Source: Pseudomonas paralcaligenes (GTDB lineage: Bacteria > Pseudomonadota > Gammaproteobacteria > Pseudomonadales > Pseudomonadaceae). From it: a DNA stretch of 64,000 nt. The stretch covers positions 62,001 through 126,000 of the forward strand of contig NZ_BPFX01000002.1 in NCBI RefSeq assembly GCF_019655855.1, in the 5' to 3' direction. Under the pieces are notes generated by a model. That model had not been told where the DNA came from. It searched no databases and saw only the letters and a program-made list of their open reading frames with translations. Each line of letters opens with the position of its first letter. Positions within the stretch are counted from its first letter, which is position 1. Positions 56,582 through 64,000 of the stretch are shown in pieces. The position numbers and the translations under genes are program-made.

Positions 56582-58690
56582 TCAGGCGCGCATGCGGGTG
56601 ATGCGGATCACGCCCTTGAGGGCGCGCAGCTTCTTGATGACGCGGGCCAGGTGGACGCGGTCATGCACGCTGATGACCAGCTGGACCACGCTGATGCGGC
56701 CGTCGCGCTCGTCCATGCCGATCTTCTCGATGTTGCCGTCGGCGGCGTTGACGCTGCTGGCGAGCAGGGCGATCAGGCCGCGCTGGTGCTCCAGCTCGAC
56801 GCGCAGCTCGACGTTGAACTCGCCGGCCACGTCCTTGGCCCAGTTGAGCTGGATGCACTTCTCCGGGTTGTGGCGGATGTCGGCGATGTTCTTGCAGCTG
56901 TCTAGGTGCACCACCATGCCCTTGCCGGCCGACAGGTGGCCGACGATGGGGTCGCCGGGGATCGGCGTGCAGCACTTGGCGTAGCTGAGCACCAGGCCCT
57001 CGGTGCCGCGGATGGCCAGCGGGCCGTCCGGGCTGGGCGCGGCCTCGCCGGTCTCGGCCAGCAGGCGGCGCGCCACGACGTAGGCCATGCGGTTGCCCAG
57101 GCCGATGTCTTCCAGCAGGTCTTCGATCACTTCCAGGCGATACTCGGCCAGCACCGCCTGGATGCGCTCCGGGGCGATCTTCTCCAGGTGGCTGTCGAAG
57201 CCGGTGAGGGTCTTGTTGAGCAGGCGCTCGCCGAGGTTGATCGACTCGGAGCGGCGCTGCAGCTTGAGCGCGTGGCGGATGTGCGTGCGCGCCTTGCCGG
57301 TGACCACGAAGTTGAGCCAGGCCGGGTTCGGCCGAGCGCCGGGGGCGGTGACGATCTCCACCGTCGAGCCGCTCTCCAGCGCTTGCGACAGCGGCGCCAG
57401 GCGGCGGTTGATGCGGCAGGCGATGCAGCTGTTGCCGACGTCGGTGTGCACCGCGTAGGCGAAGTCGACCGCGGTGGAGCCCTTCGGCAGCTCCATGATG
57501 CGGCCCTTGGGCGTGAACACGTAGACCTCGTCCGGGAACAGGTCGATCTTCACGCTCTCGATGAATTCCAGCGAGTTGCCGGCGCGCTGCTGCATCTCCA
57601 GCACGCCCTTGACCCACTGGCGGGCGCGGGCGTGGTTGCCCTTCGGTACTTCGTCACCTTCGGACTTGTACAGCCAGTGGGCGGCGATGCCGTTGTTGGC
57701 CATCTCTTCCATTTCGCGGGTGCGGATCTGGATCTCGATGGGCACACCGTGCATGCCGAACAGGGTGGTGTGCAGCGACTGGTAGCCGTTGGCCTTGGGA
57801 ATCGCGATGTAGTCCTTGAAGCGGCCCGGCAGCGGCTTGTACAGGTTGTGCACTACGCCGAGGGCGCGGTAGCAGGTGTCGACCTTGTCGACGATGATGC
57901 GGAAGGCGTAGACGTCCATGATCTCGTTGAACGCCCGGCGCTTGCCGCGCATCTTCTGGTAGATGCTGTAGAGGTGCTTCTCGCGCCCCATCACCTCGCC
58001 CTGCAGGCCCTCGCGCTGCAGGTAGGCGGTGATCGACTCCTCGATCTTGGCGACGATTTCCTTGCGGTTGCCCCGGGCGCGCCGGACCGCGGCGCGGATG
58101 CGCTCGGAGCGCATCGGGTGCATGGCCTTGAAGCCGAGGTCCTCGAACTCCACGCGCATGTTGTGCATGCCCAGCCGGTTGGCGATGGGCGCGTAGATTT
58201 CCAGGGTTTCCTTGGCGATGCGCCGGCGCTTCTCGCCGGACAGCACTTCCAGGGTGCGCATGTTGTGCAGGCGGTCGGCCAGCTTGACCAGGATCACGCG
58301 GATGTCGCGGGCCATGGCCATGGCCATCTTCTGGAAGTTCTCGGCCTGGGCCTCGGCCTTGGACTGGAAGTCCATCTGGGTCAGCTTGCTGACCCCGTCC
58401 ACCAGCTCCGAGACGGTCTCGCCGAACTGGGCGGTGAGGGCTTCCTTGGCGATGCCGGTGTCCTCGATCACGTCGTGCAGCATGGCGGCCATCAGGCTCT
58501 GATGGTCCATGTGCATGTCGGCGAGGATGCTGGCGACGGCAAGCGGATGGGTGACGTAGGCTTCGCCACTGCGGCGGCGCTGGCCATCGTGGGCCTGCTC
58601 GGCGTAGAAGTAGGCGCGGCGGACCAGGTTGACCTGATCCGGTGCCAGGTAGGACGAAAGTCTGTCGGCGAGGGTGTCTATGCTCGGCAA
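56582..58690 (-). CDS. spoT: Bifunctional (p)ppGpp synthase/hydrolase SpoT (TTG start)
   Basis: A 702-residue RelA/SpoT homologue. Domains in order: HD hydrolase (MAAMLHDVIEDTG with the HD and ED residues, about 70), (p)ppGpp synthetase (KHLYSIYQKMRGKRRAFNEI, then YKPLPGRFKDYIAIPKANGY), TGS (VYVFTPKGRIMELPKGSTAV), and C-terminal ACT (about 630-700, RISVVQLVISVHDRVHLARV). It balances the alarmone for carbon, fatty-acid and other starvation signals. The start is TTG at 58690 (TTG CCG AGC ATA GAC), supported by AGGGGG 7 nt upstream and by the family N-terminus PSIDTLADRLSSYL. It lies 63 bp after rpoZ and upstream of ridA. Confidence 0.97.
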   Translation of the reverse strand: MPSIDTLADRLSSYLAPDQVNLVRRAYFYAEQAHDGQRRRSGEAYVTHPLAVASILADMHMDHQSLMAAMLHDVIEDTGIAKEALTAQFGETVSELVDGVSKLTQMDFQSKAEAQAENFQKMAMAMARDIRVILVKLADRLHNMRTLEVLSGEKRRRIAKETLEIYAPIANRLGMHNMRVEFEDLGFKAMHPMRSERIRAAVRRARGNRKEIVAKIEESITAYLQREGLQGEVMGREKHLYSIYQKMRGKRRAFNEIMDVYAFRIIVDKVDTCYRALGVVHNLYKPLPGRFKDYIAIPKANGYQSLHTTLFGMHGVPIEIQIRTREMEEMANNGIAAHWLYKSEGDEVPKGNHARARQWVKGVLEMQQRAGNSLEFIESVKIDLFPDEVYVFTPKGRIMELPKGSTAVDFAYAVHTDVGNSCIACRINRRLAPLSQALESGSTVEIVTAPGARPNPAWLNFVVTGKARTHIRHALKLQRRSESINLGERLLNKTLTGFDSHLEKIAPERIQAVLAEYRLEVIEDLLEDIGLGNRMAYVVARRLLAETGEAAPSPDGPLAIRGTEGLVLSYAKCCTPIPGDPIVGHLSAGKGMVVHLDSCKNIADIRHNPEKCIQLNWAKDVAGEFNVELRVELEHQRGLIALLASSVNAADGNIEKIGMDERDGRISVVQLVISVHDRVHLARVIKKLRALKGVIRITRMRA

Positions 58691-58753
58691 GGGATCACCC
58701 CCTGCCGAGTCGGCGCTTTACCCGGTGCCGCGAGACTTCGACCAGGCATTGGC

Positions 58754-59020
58754 TTACAGAGGCTCGTTGGCCTCTTCCTCGAAGGCAGCGGCGAACAGCG
58801 GCTCTTCCTCGACCAGGTCTTCCTGGGCGACGAATTCGGAGTCCACCAGGCCGGCGGCGATTTCACGCAGGGCGACCACGGTCGGCTTGTCGTTTTCCCA
58901 GGCGACCTTCGGCTCCTTGCCGCCGGTAGCCAGCTGGCGGGAACGCTTGGTGGCCAGCATGACCAGCTCGAAGCGGTTGTCTACGTTCTCCAGGCAGTCT
59001 TCAACGGTAACGCGGGCCAT
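58754..59020 (-). CDS. rpoZ: RNA polymerase omega subunit
   Basis: An 88-residue omega subunit: [20 protein letters not shown] and [10 protein letters not shown] are universal, and [20 protein letters not shown] follows. It folds the beta-prime subunit and is involved in the ppGpp response. The gene lies between gmk and spoT, the normal gamma-proteobacterial order. The start at 59020 has a weak upstream GAGG. The C-terminal acidic tail ([18 protein letters not shown]) is typical of Pseudomonas. Confidence 0.97.
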   Translation of the reverse strand: MARVTVEDCLENVDNRFELVMLATKRSRQLATGGKEPKVAWENDKPTVVALREIAAGLVDSEFVAQEDLVEEEPLFAAAFEEEANEPL

Positions 59021-59161
59021 GGTGTTCCTCGTGGCAAATAGCAGATAAGGCTGGGCCCGGATGGGCGAGCGGACTGAATAGTCTAAAAAATCACCAGCGA
59101 TTAGGGAAGACCTTTCGGTGGCGCAGGGCGATCGGGTGAAGGCCTCCTATCAGGAAACATC

Positions 59162-59232
59162 CGTCATTCCCGCGCAGGCGGGAATCCATGGGCGCTGTGT
59201 TTTTTGGGTCCCCGCCTTCGCGGGGATGACGG
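59162..59232. repeat. CGTCATTCCCGC-type inverted repeat pair
   Basis: CGTCATTCCCGCGCAGGCGG (from 59162) faces GGTCCCCGCCTTCGCGGGGA (ending GATGACG at 59232), with a T-rich centre. It lies between gmk and rpoZ inside the operon. The same palindromes occur within repeats A and B. Confidence 0.85.
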
Positions 59233-59263
59233 GGACGTGTGTGCGCCGACCTGGCCGGAGCCG

Positions 59264-59893
<630 letters not shown>

Positions 59894-59914
59894 CTATGGC
59901 TCGGGCCTGGCGGC

Positions 59915-60778
59915 TTATTCGATGTTCTGGACCTGTTCGCGCATCTGCTCGATCAGGACCTTGAGGTTGACCGCTGCCTGGGTGCTGCGCGGGTCGAAGG
60001 CCTTGGAGCCCAGGGTGTTGGCCTCGCGGTTGAGTTCCTGCATGAGGAAGTCCAGGCGGCGGCCGGCGGCGCCGCCGGCCTTGAGCACGCGGCGCACCTC
60101 GGTGACGTGGGTGGACAGGCGGTCCAGTTCCTCGGCCACGTCGCTTTTCTGCGCCAGCAGCACCAGTTCCTGCTCCAGGCGCTGGGGGTCCAGCTCGGCG
60201 CGCATCTCGGCGAAGCGGGTCTCGATCTTCTGGCGCTGGTTGGCCAGCATCTCCGGCACCAGCTCGCGCAGGGCGGCGACCTCCTGCAGGATGCCGTCCA
60301 GGCGCTCGTTGAGCAGCCGGGCCAGCTCGGCGCCTTCGCGGGCGCGGCCGTTCTTCAGCTCGCCCAGGGCCTGCTCGAACAGTTGCAGCGCGGCGGCGTT
60401 CAGCGCCTGCGGGTCGGCGGCATCGGCCACCAGCACGCCGGGCCACGCCAGCACTTCCAGGGGATTGAGCGGGGCCGGCTGGCGGATCAGCGCGGCCACC
60501 TGCTCGGCGGCCTCGACCAGCTGGCGGGCGCGCTCGCCGTCCACCTGCAGGCTCCTGCCGGCGTTCTCTTCGGCGAAGCGCAGGGTGCATTCCACCTTGC
60601 CGCGCGACAGGCCTTGGCGCAGCGCCTCGCGCACCGCGCCTTCGAGGTCGCGGAAGGCTTCCGGCAGGCGCAGGTGCGGCTCCAGGTAGCGATGGTTGAC
60701 CGAGCGCAGTTCCCAGCTCAGGGTGCCGTGGGCCTCGGCGCCTTCGGTGCGGGCGAAGGCGGTCATGCTGTGCACCAT
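59915..60778 (-). CDS. yicC: YicC-family endoribonuclease
   Basis: A 287-residue YicC. The N-terminus VHSMTAFARTEGAEAHGTLSWELRSVNHRYL (for example SMTAFARTEG) and the C-terminal EVRRVLKAGGAAGRRLDFLMQELNREANTLGSKA region (for example FLMQELNREANTLGSK) are strongly conserved. Recent work assigns endoribonuclease activity to the family, including RNA decay in E. coli. It is divergent from rph (157-bp spacer) and precedes gmk. Confidence 0.95.
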   Translation of the reverse strand: MVHSMTAFARTEGAEAHGTLSWELRSVNHRYLEPHLRLPEAFRDLEGAVREALRQGLSRGKVECTLRFAEENAGRSLQVDGERARQLVEAAEQVAALIRQPAPLNPLEVLAWPGVLVADAADPQALNAAALQLFEQALGELKNGRAREGAELARLLNERLDGILQEVAALRELVPEMLANQRQKIETRFAEMRAELDPQRLEQELVLLAQKSDVAEELDRLSTHVTEVRRVLKAGGAAGRRLDFLMQELNREANTLGSKAFDPRSTQAAVNLKVLIEQMREQVQNIE

Positions 60779-60872
60779 GGTGAGGGCCTCGTGAAATGAC
60801 GAATGGGCGCGGGATTGTAGCGCAGTGCGACCGCCGGCCCAATCGGGCGTGTCGCGCCATCTGCGGCGGCCC

Positions 60873-60907
60873 TATAATGCCGGCAGGTCGGGCGCCGCGA
60901 CGCCCGA
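60873..60907 (+). promoter_or_regulatory. rph promoter -10 and leader hairpin
   Basis: A consensus TATAAT (60873-60878) lies 57 bp before the rph start; no good -35 is seen at 16-18 bp. In the leader TCGGGCG (60888-60894) can pair with CGCCCGA (60901-60907). Confidence 0.55.
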
Positions 60908-60935
60908 GATTTCCGCTTTATACAGGTACCAGTAG

Positions 60936-61655
60936 ATGAAACGTCCCAGCGGCCGTGCTTCCACCCAGTTGCGTTCCGTGCGCATCACCCGCAACTACAC
61001 CAGGCACGCCGAGGGTTCGGTGCTGGTGGAGTTCGGCGATACCAAGGTGATCTGCACCGCCAGTGTCGAGTCCGGCGTGCCGCGCTTCCTCAAGGGCCAG
61101 GGCCAGGGCTGGCTGACCGCCGAGTACGGCATGCTGCCGCGCGCCACCGGCGAGCGTAACCAGCGCGAGGCCAGCCGCGGCAAGCAGGGTGGTCGTACCT
61201 TGGAGATCCAGCGCCTGATCGGCCGCTCGCTGCGCGCCGCGCTGGACATGAGCAAGCTGGGCGAGAACACCATCTACATCGACTGCGACGTGATCCAGGC
61301 CGACGGCGGCACCCGCACCGCCTCCATCACCGGCGCCATGGTGGCCCTGGCCGACGCGCTGAAAGTGCTGAAGAAACGCGGCGCGCTGAAGGGCGAGCCG
61401 CTCAAGCAGATGGTCGCCGCCGTGTCCGTGGGCATCTACCAGGGCGAGCCGGTGCTCGACCTGGACTACCTGGAGGACTCCGCTGCCGAGACCGACCTCA
61501 ACGTAGTGATGACCGACGCTGGCGGCTTCATCGAGGTGCAGGGCACCGCCGAGGGCGCCCCCTTCCAGCCGGAAGAGCTGAATGCCATGCTGGCGCTGGC
61601 CCAGCAGGGCATGCGCGAGCTGTTCGAGCTGCAGCGCGCCAGCCTGGCCGACTGA
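60936..61655 (+). CDS. rph: Ribonuclease PH
   Basis: A 239-residue phosphorolytic 3'-5' exoribonuclease that trims tRNA precursors. Conserved segments are [34 protein letters not shown] [60 protein letters not shown] and [20 protein letters not shown]. The intact C-terminus ([11 protein letters not shown]) indicates a full-length active enzyme, unlike the truncated E. coli K-12 copy. It is divergent from yicC. The downstream DUF4870 gene is 24 bp away. Confidence 0.97.
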   Translation: MKRPSGRASTQLRSVRITRNYTRHAEGSVLVEFGDTKVICTASVESGVPRFLKGQGQGWLTAEYGMLPRATGERNQREASRGKQGGRTLEIQRLIGRSLRAALDMSKLGENTIYIDCDVIQADGGTRTASITGAMVALADALKVLKKRGALKGEPLKQMVAAVSVGIYQGEPVLDLDYLEDSAAETDLNVVMTDAGGFIEVQGTAEGAPFQPEELNAMLALAQQGMRELFELQRASLAD

Positions 61656-61679
61656 TTCCTGTTGCCCACGGAGAGCCCG

Positions 61680-62048
61680 ATGGAAGAGCAGAACCTCGTC
61701 CCCACGCCGAGCCAGGAAGCCCGGCAATGGGCCATGCTGTGTCACTACGCGGCCTTCTTCTGGGTGCTGGCGCCGATGATCGGCAACGTCATCGGCCCGC
61801 TGATCGTCTGGCAGCTGAAGAAGGAGATGGACCCCTTCGTCGACGATCAGGGGCGCGAGGCGCTGAACTTCCAGATCACCTACAGCATCGCCATGATGAT
61901 CTGCGGCCTGCTGGCCTGGGTGCTGATCGGCTTCCCGCTGATGGTGCTGGTCGGTGTGGTCGCCCTGGTGCTGACCATCATCGCCGGGATCAGGGCCAAC
62001 GAAGGCAAGGCCTACCGATATCCGCTGTGCTGGCGGTTGATCAAGTGA
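61680..62048 (+). CDS. DUF4870-family membrane protein (Tic20-like)
   Basis: A 122-residue protein with a soluble N-terminus and three hydrophobic helices (about residues 22-48, 68-92 and 92-108). The pattern [40 protein letters not shown] and [11 protein letters not shown] is the DUF4870/YqaE-like family, with no defined function. The start at 61680 has GGAGAG upstream. It follows rph by 24 bp and is closed by a strong terminator, so it is the last gene of the rph transcript. Confidence 0.92.
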   Translation: MEEQNLVPTPSQEARQWAMLCHYAAFFWVLAPMIGNVIGPLIVWQLKKEMDPFVDDQGREALNFQITYSIAMMICGLLAWVLIGFPLMVLVGVVALVLTIIAGIRANEGKAYRYPLCWRLIK

Positions 62049-62054
62049 TTTCCG

Positions 62055-62076
62055 GGCCCCGCATGCGGGGCCTTTT
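62055..62076 (+). terminator. Intrinsic terminator after DUF4870 gene
   Basis: GGCCCCGC (62055-62062) pairs with GCGGGGCC (62065-62072) around a 2-nt loop, followed by TTTT. It is 6 bp after the stop. Confidence 0.88.
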
Positions 62077-62142
62077 GCTGTGCCGCCGGGCATCGAATCG
62101 ACCTCGGCGAAACCCTTAACCACTCATACAAGGAAGCCGGAA

Positions 62143-63078
62143 GTGGCTGGAGCCAGTCTGCTGACACTGCTCGATGACATCGCCAGCGTGCTCGACGATG
62201 TTTCGGTGATGACCAAGGTGGCGGCGAAGAAGACCGCCGGTGTGCTGGGCGACGACCTGGCGCTGAACGCCCAGCAGGTGACGGGCGTCAAGGCCGAGCG
62301 CGAACTGCCGGTGGTCTGGGCGGTGGCCAAGGGTTCGTTTATCAACAAGGCCATCCTGGTGCCGGCGGCCCTGCTGATCAGCGCCTTCGCGCCCTGGCTG
62401 GTGACGCCGCTGCTGATGTTGGGCGGCGCCTTCCTCTGTTACGAGGGCTTCGAGAAGCTGGCGCACAAGTTCCTGCACAGCAAGGAAGAAGACCAGCAGC
62501 GCCACGCCGAGCACGTCCAGGCGCTGGCGGACCCGGCGGTGGACGTCCAGGCGTTCGAGAAGGAGAAGATCAAGGGCGCGGTGCGCACCGACTTCATTCT
62601 TTCCGCCGAGATCATCGCCATCACTCTGGGGGTGGTGGCCGAGCAGGCGTTCCTGCAGCAAGTGATCGTGCTGTCCGGTATCGCCCTGCTGATGACCGTC
62701 GGCGTGTACGGCCTGGTTGCCGGCATCGTCAAGCTGGACGACGCTGGCCTGTACCTGAGCCAGCGCGCCAGTGCCGCGGCCCAGGGCCTGGGGCGTGGCA
62801 TCCTGTGGCTGGCGCCCTGGCTGATGAAGTTGCTGTCGGTGGTGGGCACGGCGGCCATGTTCATGGTCGGCGGCGGCATCCTCACCCACGGCATTCCCGG
62901 TGCCCACGAGCTGATCCACCACTGGAGCGAGGCGGTTGCCGGCGTGCCCGCCGTCGGTGGTGTGCTGGCCGTGCTGGCGCCGACCCTGATCAACGCGCTG
63001 TTCGGCGTGCTGGCAGGCGGCGTGGTGCTGGCTGTGGTGAGTGTCGTCGGCAAGGCCTGGAAGGCCCTGCGTTCCTGA
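62143..63078 (+). CDS. DUF808-family (YedI-type) inner-membrane protein (GTG start)
   Basis: A 311-residue membrane protein of the DUF808/YedI family. The N-terminus [20 protein letters not shown] and [21 protein letters not shown] are diagnostic, followed by about five or six hydrophobic helices and the conserved [17 protein letters not shown]. The function is unknown. The start is GTG at 62143, supported by AAGGA 9 nt upstream; an earlier in-frame ATG lies before the terminator hairpin and lacks a site. It lies between the rph unit and the convergent crc gene, the same order as in P. aeruginosa. Confidence 0.92.
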   Translation: MAGASLLTLLDDIASVLDDVSVMTKVAAKKTAGVLGDDLALNAQQVTGVKAERELPVVWAVAKGSFINKAILVPAALLISAFAPWLVTPLLMLGGAFLCYEGFEKLAHKFLHSKEEDQQRHAEHVQALADPAVDVQAFEKEKIKGAVRTDFILSAEIIAITLGVVAEQAFLQQVIVLSGIALLMTVGVYGLVAGIVKLDDAGLYLSQRASAAAQGLGRGILWLAPWLMKLLSVVGTAAMFMVGGGILTHGIPGAHELIHHWSEAVAGVPAVGGVLAVLAPTLINALFGVLAGGVVLAVVSVVGKAWKALRS

Positions 63079-63099
63079 CGCCTGACGAACTGGCTGCGG

Positions 63100-63879
63100 C
63101 TAGACGCTGAGCAGCCAGTCGTAGTCGACGATCAGCGGCGCGTGCTGGGAGAAGCGCGGCTGGCGCGGCAGCTTGGCGTTGCGCACGATGCGGCGCATGC
63201 CGGGGGTGAGCAGCTGGTAGTCGAAGCGCCAGCCGAGGTTGAGCATCTCGGCCTGCTCGTTGTCCGGCCACCAGCTGTACTGGTCGCCCTCGCGGCTGAC
63301 TTCGCGCAGCGCGTCGACGTAGCCCATGGTGCCGATCACTTCGTCCAGCCACGCGCGCTCGGGGGCGAGGAAGCCCGGCAGCTGCTGGCTGTCGCGCCAG
63401 TTCTTCACGTCCAGCTTCTGGTGCGCCACGTAGAGCGAGCCGCAGTAGATGTACTCGCGGCGCTTGCGGCGCTGCTTGTCCAGGTAGCCGGTGAAGTCGT
63501 CGATGAACTTGAACTTGTGGTTCAGGCTCTCGTCGCCGCCCTGGCCGGACGGCAGCAACAGGGTGGCGATGCTCACCTTGTCGAAGTCGGCCTGCAGGTA
63601 GCGCCCGTAACGGTCGGCCATCTCGAAGCCGAGGCCGTGGATCACCGCCTTGGGTTGCAGGCGCGAGTAGAGCGCCACGCCGCCCTGGGCAGGCACTTCG
63701 GCATCGGCCGCATAGAGAAAATAGCCATCCAGCTGGTAGGCCGGATCGTCCAGTTCGAAGGAAGAGACTCTTGTATCCTGCAGGCAGATCACGTCGGCAT
63801 TCTGGGCCTGCAGCCAGCTGAGCAAACCTCGCTCGACCGCGGCCTGAATACCATTCACGTTCACACTGATGATCCGCAT
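63100..63879 (-). CDS. crc: Catabolite repression control protein Crc
   Basis: A 259-residue protein with the exonuclease III/AP-endonuclease fold, the exact length of P. aeruginosa Crc. The N-terminus MRIISVNVNGIQAAVERGLL and LSWLQAQNADVICLQDTRVS, and the end RFSQHAPLIVDYDWLLSV, match. Crc has lost nuclease activity and works with Hfq to block translation of catabolic mRNAs carrying A-rich targets, countered by CrcZ-type RNAs. In this window gabT/gabD and the gcdH locus are the kind of genes it would regulate. It is convergent with the DUF808 gene and is divergent from whatever lies beyond the right edge (pyrE in related genomes). Confidence 0.96.
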   Translation of the reverse strand: MRIISVNVNGIQAAVERGLLSWLQAQNADVICLQDTRVSSFELDDPAYQLDGYFLYAADAEVPAQGGVALYSRLQPKAVIHGLGFEMADRYGRYLQADFDKVSIATLLLPSGQGGDESLNHKFKFIDDFTGYLDKQRRKRREYIYCGSLYVAHQKLDVKNWRDSQQLPGFLAPERAWLDEVIGTMGYVDALREVSREGDQYSWWPDNEQAEMLNLGWRFDYQLLTPGMRRIVRNAKLPRQPRFSQHAPLIVDYDWLLSV

Positions 63880-63901
63880 AAATGGCCCCTGAAAACTCGT
63901 G

Positions 63902-63916
63902 CGGGTATGATACCCG
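63902..63916. promoter_or_regulatory. Palindrome upstream of crc
   Basis: CGGGTATGATACCCG is a perfect 7-bp-arm palindrome centred 30 bp upstream of the crc start codon. It includes a TATCAT on the minus strand that could serve as a -10, but no -35 was found. It could be an operator or a leader hairpin. Confidence 0.35.
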
Positions 63917-64000
63917 AGTTATTCCCATTAGCTAGATTCATGGGACTTGCGAGCCGCGTGCGTGGTATCGGAAGCTCCCGTAGAGCCGTGCCCTCCGGAG

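Noticed and set aside
63938..64000. Short plus-strand frame beginning ATGGGACTTGCG at the right edge
   Set aside because: It has no visible ribosome site, does not resemble the start of pyrE or another expected neighbour, and runs off the window after about 20 codons.

Overview
The window is about 64 kb of high-GC chromosomal DNA from a Pseudomonas species. The evidence is the conserved right-hand block spoT-rpoZ-gmk-yicC-rph-crc, the overlapping oxyR-recG pair, the exbB-exbD-tonB operon with a long ExbB N-terminus, the oscA-sbp-cysTWA sulfate operon, gabD/gabT and a gcdR/gcdH/CoA-transferase glutarate locus. All of these are laid out as in the P. aeruginosa group. The species cannot be named from sequence alone. 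No phage, plasmid, integrase, CRISPR array or classical IS element was seen.

Layout. 1-7 kb: a response-regulator fragment, a TetR/SDR divergent pair with a palindromic operator, a hydroxychromene-carboxylate-isomerase-like protein, the GABA degradation genes gabT and gabD, and an AraC regulator. 7-13.3 kb: an orphan cbb3 oxidase subunit ccoN with an overlapping 73-codon partner, an HPP-CBS membrane protein, then a LysR gene divergent from a tight operon of an AlkB-like di-iron membrane enzyme, a flavodoxin-fold quinone reductase and a rubredoxin. 13.3-22 kb: tRNA-Arg(CCG), a small acidic protein, a MalT-like LuxR regulator, the DUF1329/DUF1302 envelope pair and an MFS transporter. 22-26 kb: the glutaryl-CoA locus. 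26.7-41.8 kb is a sulfur region: the sulfate ABC operon with oscA, then, after a PAS-GGDEF cyclase and a hydrolase, a short sigma54 activator domain without an HTH, a SfnB/DszC-like flavin monooxygenase, two sulfonate-type binding proteins, an OprD-like porin and an ABC permease and ATPase. 42-45 kb: a LysE exporter, a REP-associated tyrosine transposase (RAYT) bracketed by its REP sequences, an XRE regulator and small membrane proteins. 45-64 kb: conserved housekeeping genes (YbaK-HDOD protein, recG, oxyR, TonB system, SpoT block, crc).

How the genes work together. Two catabolic loci feed central metabolism: GABA to succinate, and glutarate via glutaryl-CoA to crotonyl-CoA. A large share of the window is sulfur acquisition, with inorganic sulfate uptake next to a probable organosulfur uptake and desulfurisation cluster. 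The right end combines global control (Crc, SpoT, OxyR, RpoZ) with envelope energy transduction (TonB-ExbBD).

The most unusual signals are: a roughly 340-350 bp intergenic repeat present twice in inverted orientation (13874-14232 and 26327-26673), each copy starting at the U-tract of an intrinsic terminator and ending in a near copy of the same 20-22 bp sequence; a RAYT flanked by REPs, one of which supplies the stop codon of the next gene; a sigma54 activator lacking its DNA-binding domain; and the AlkB-like/quinone-reductase/rubredoxin operon. I did not find a clearly new defence or mobile system.
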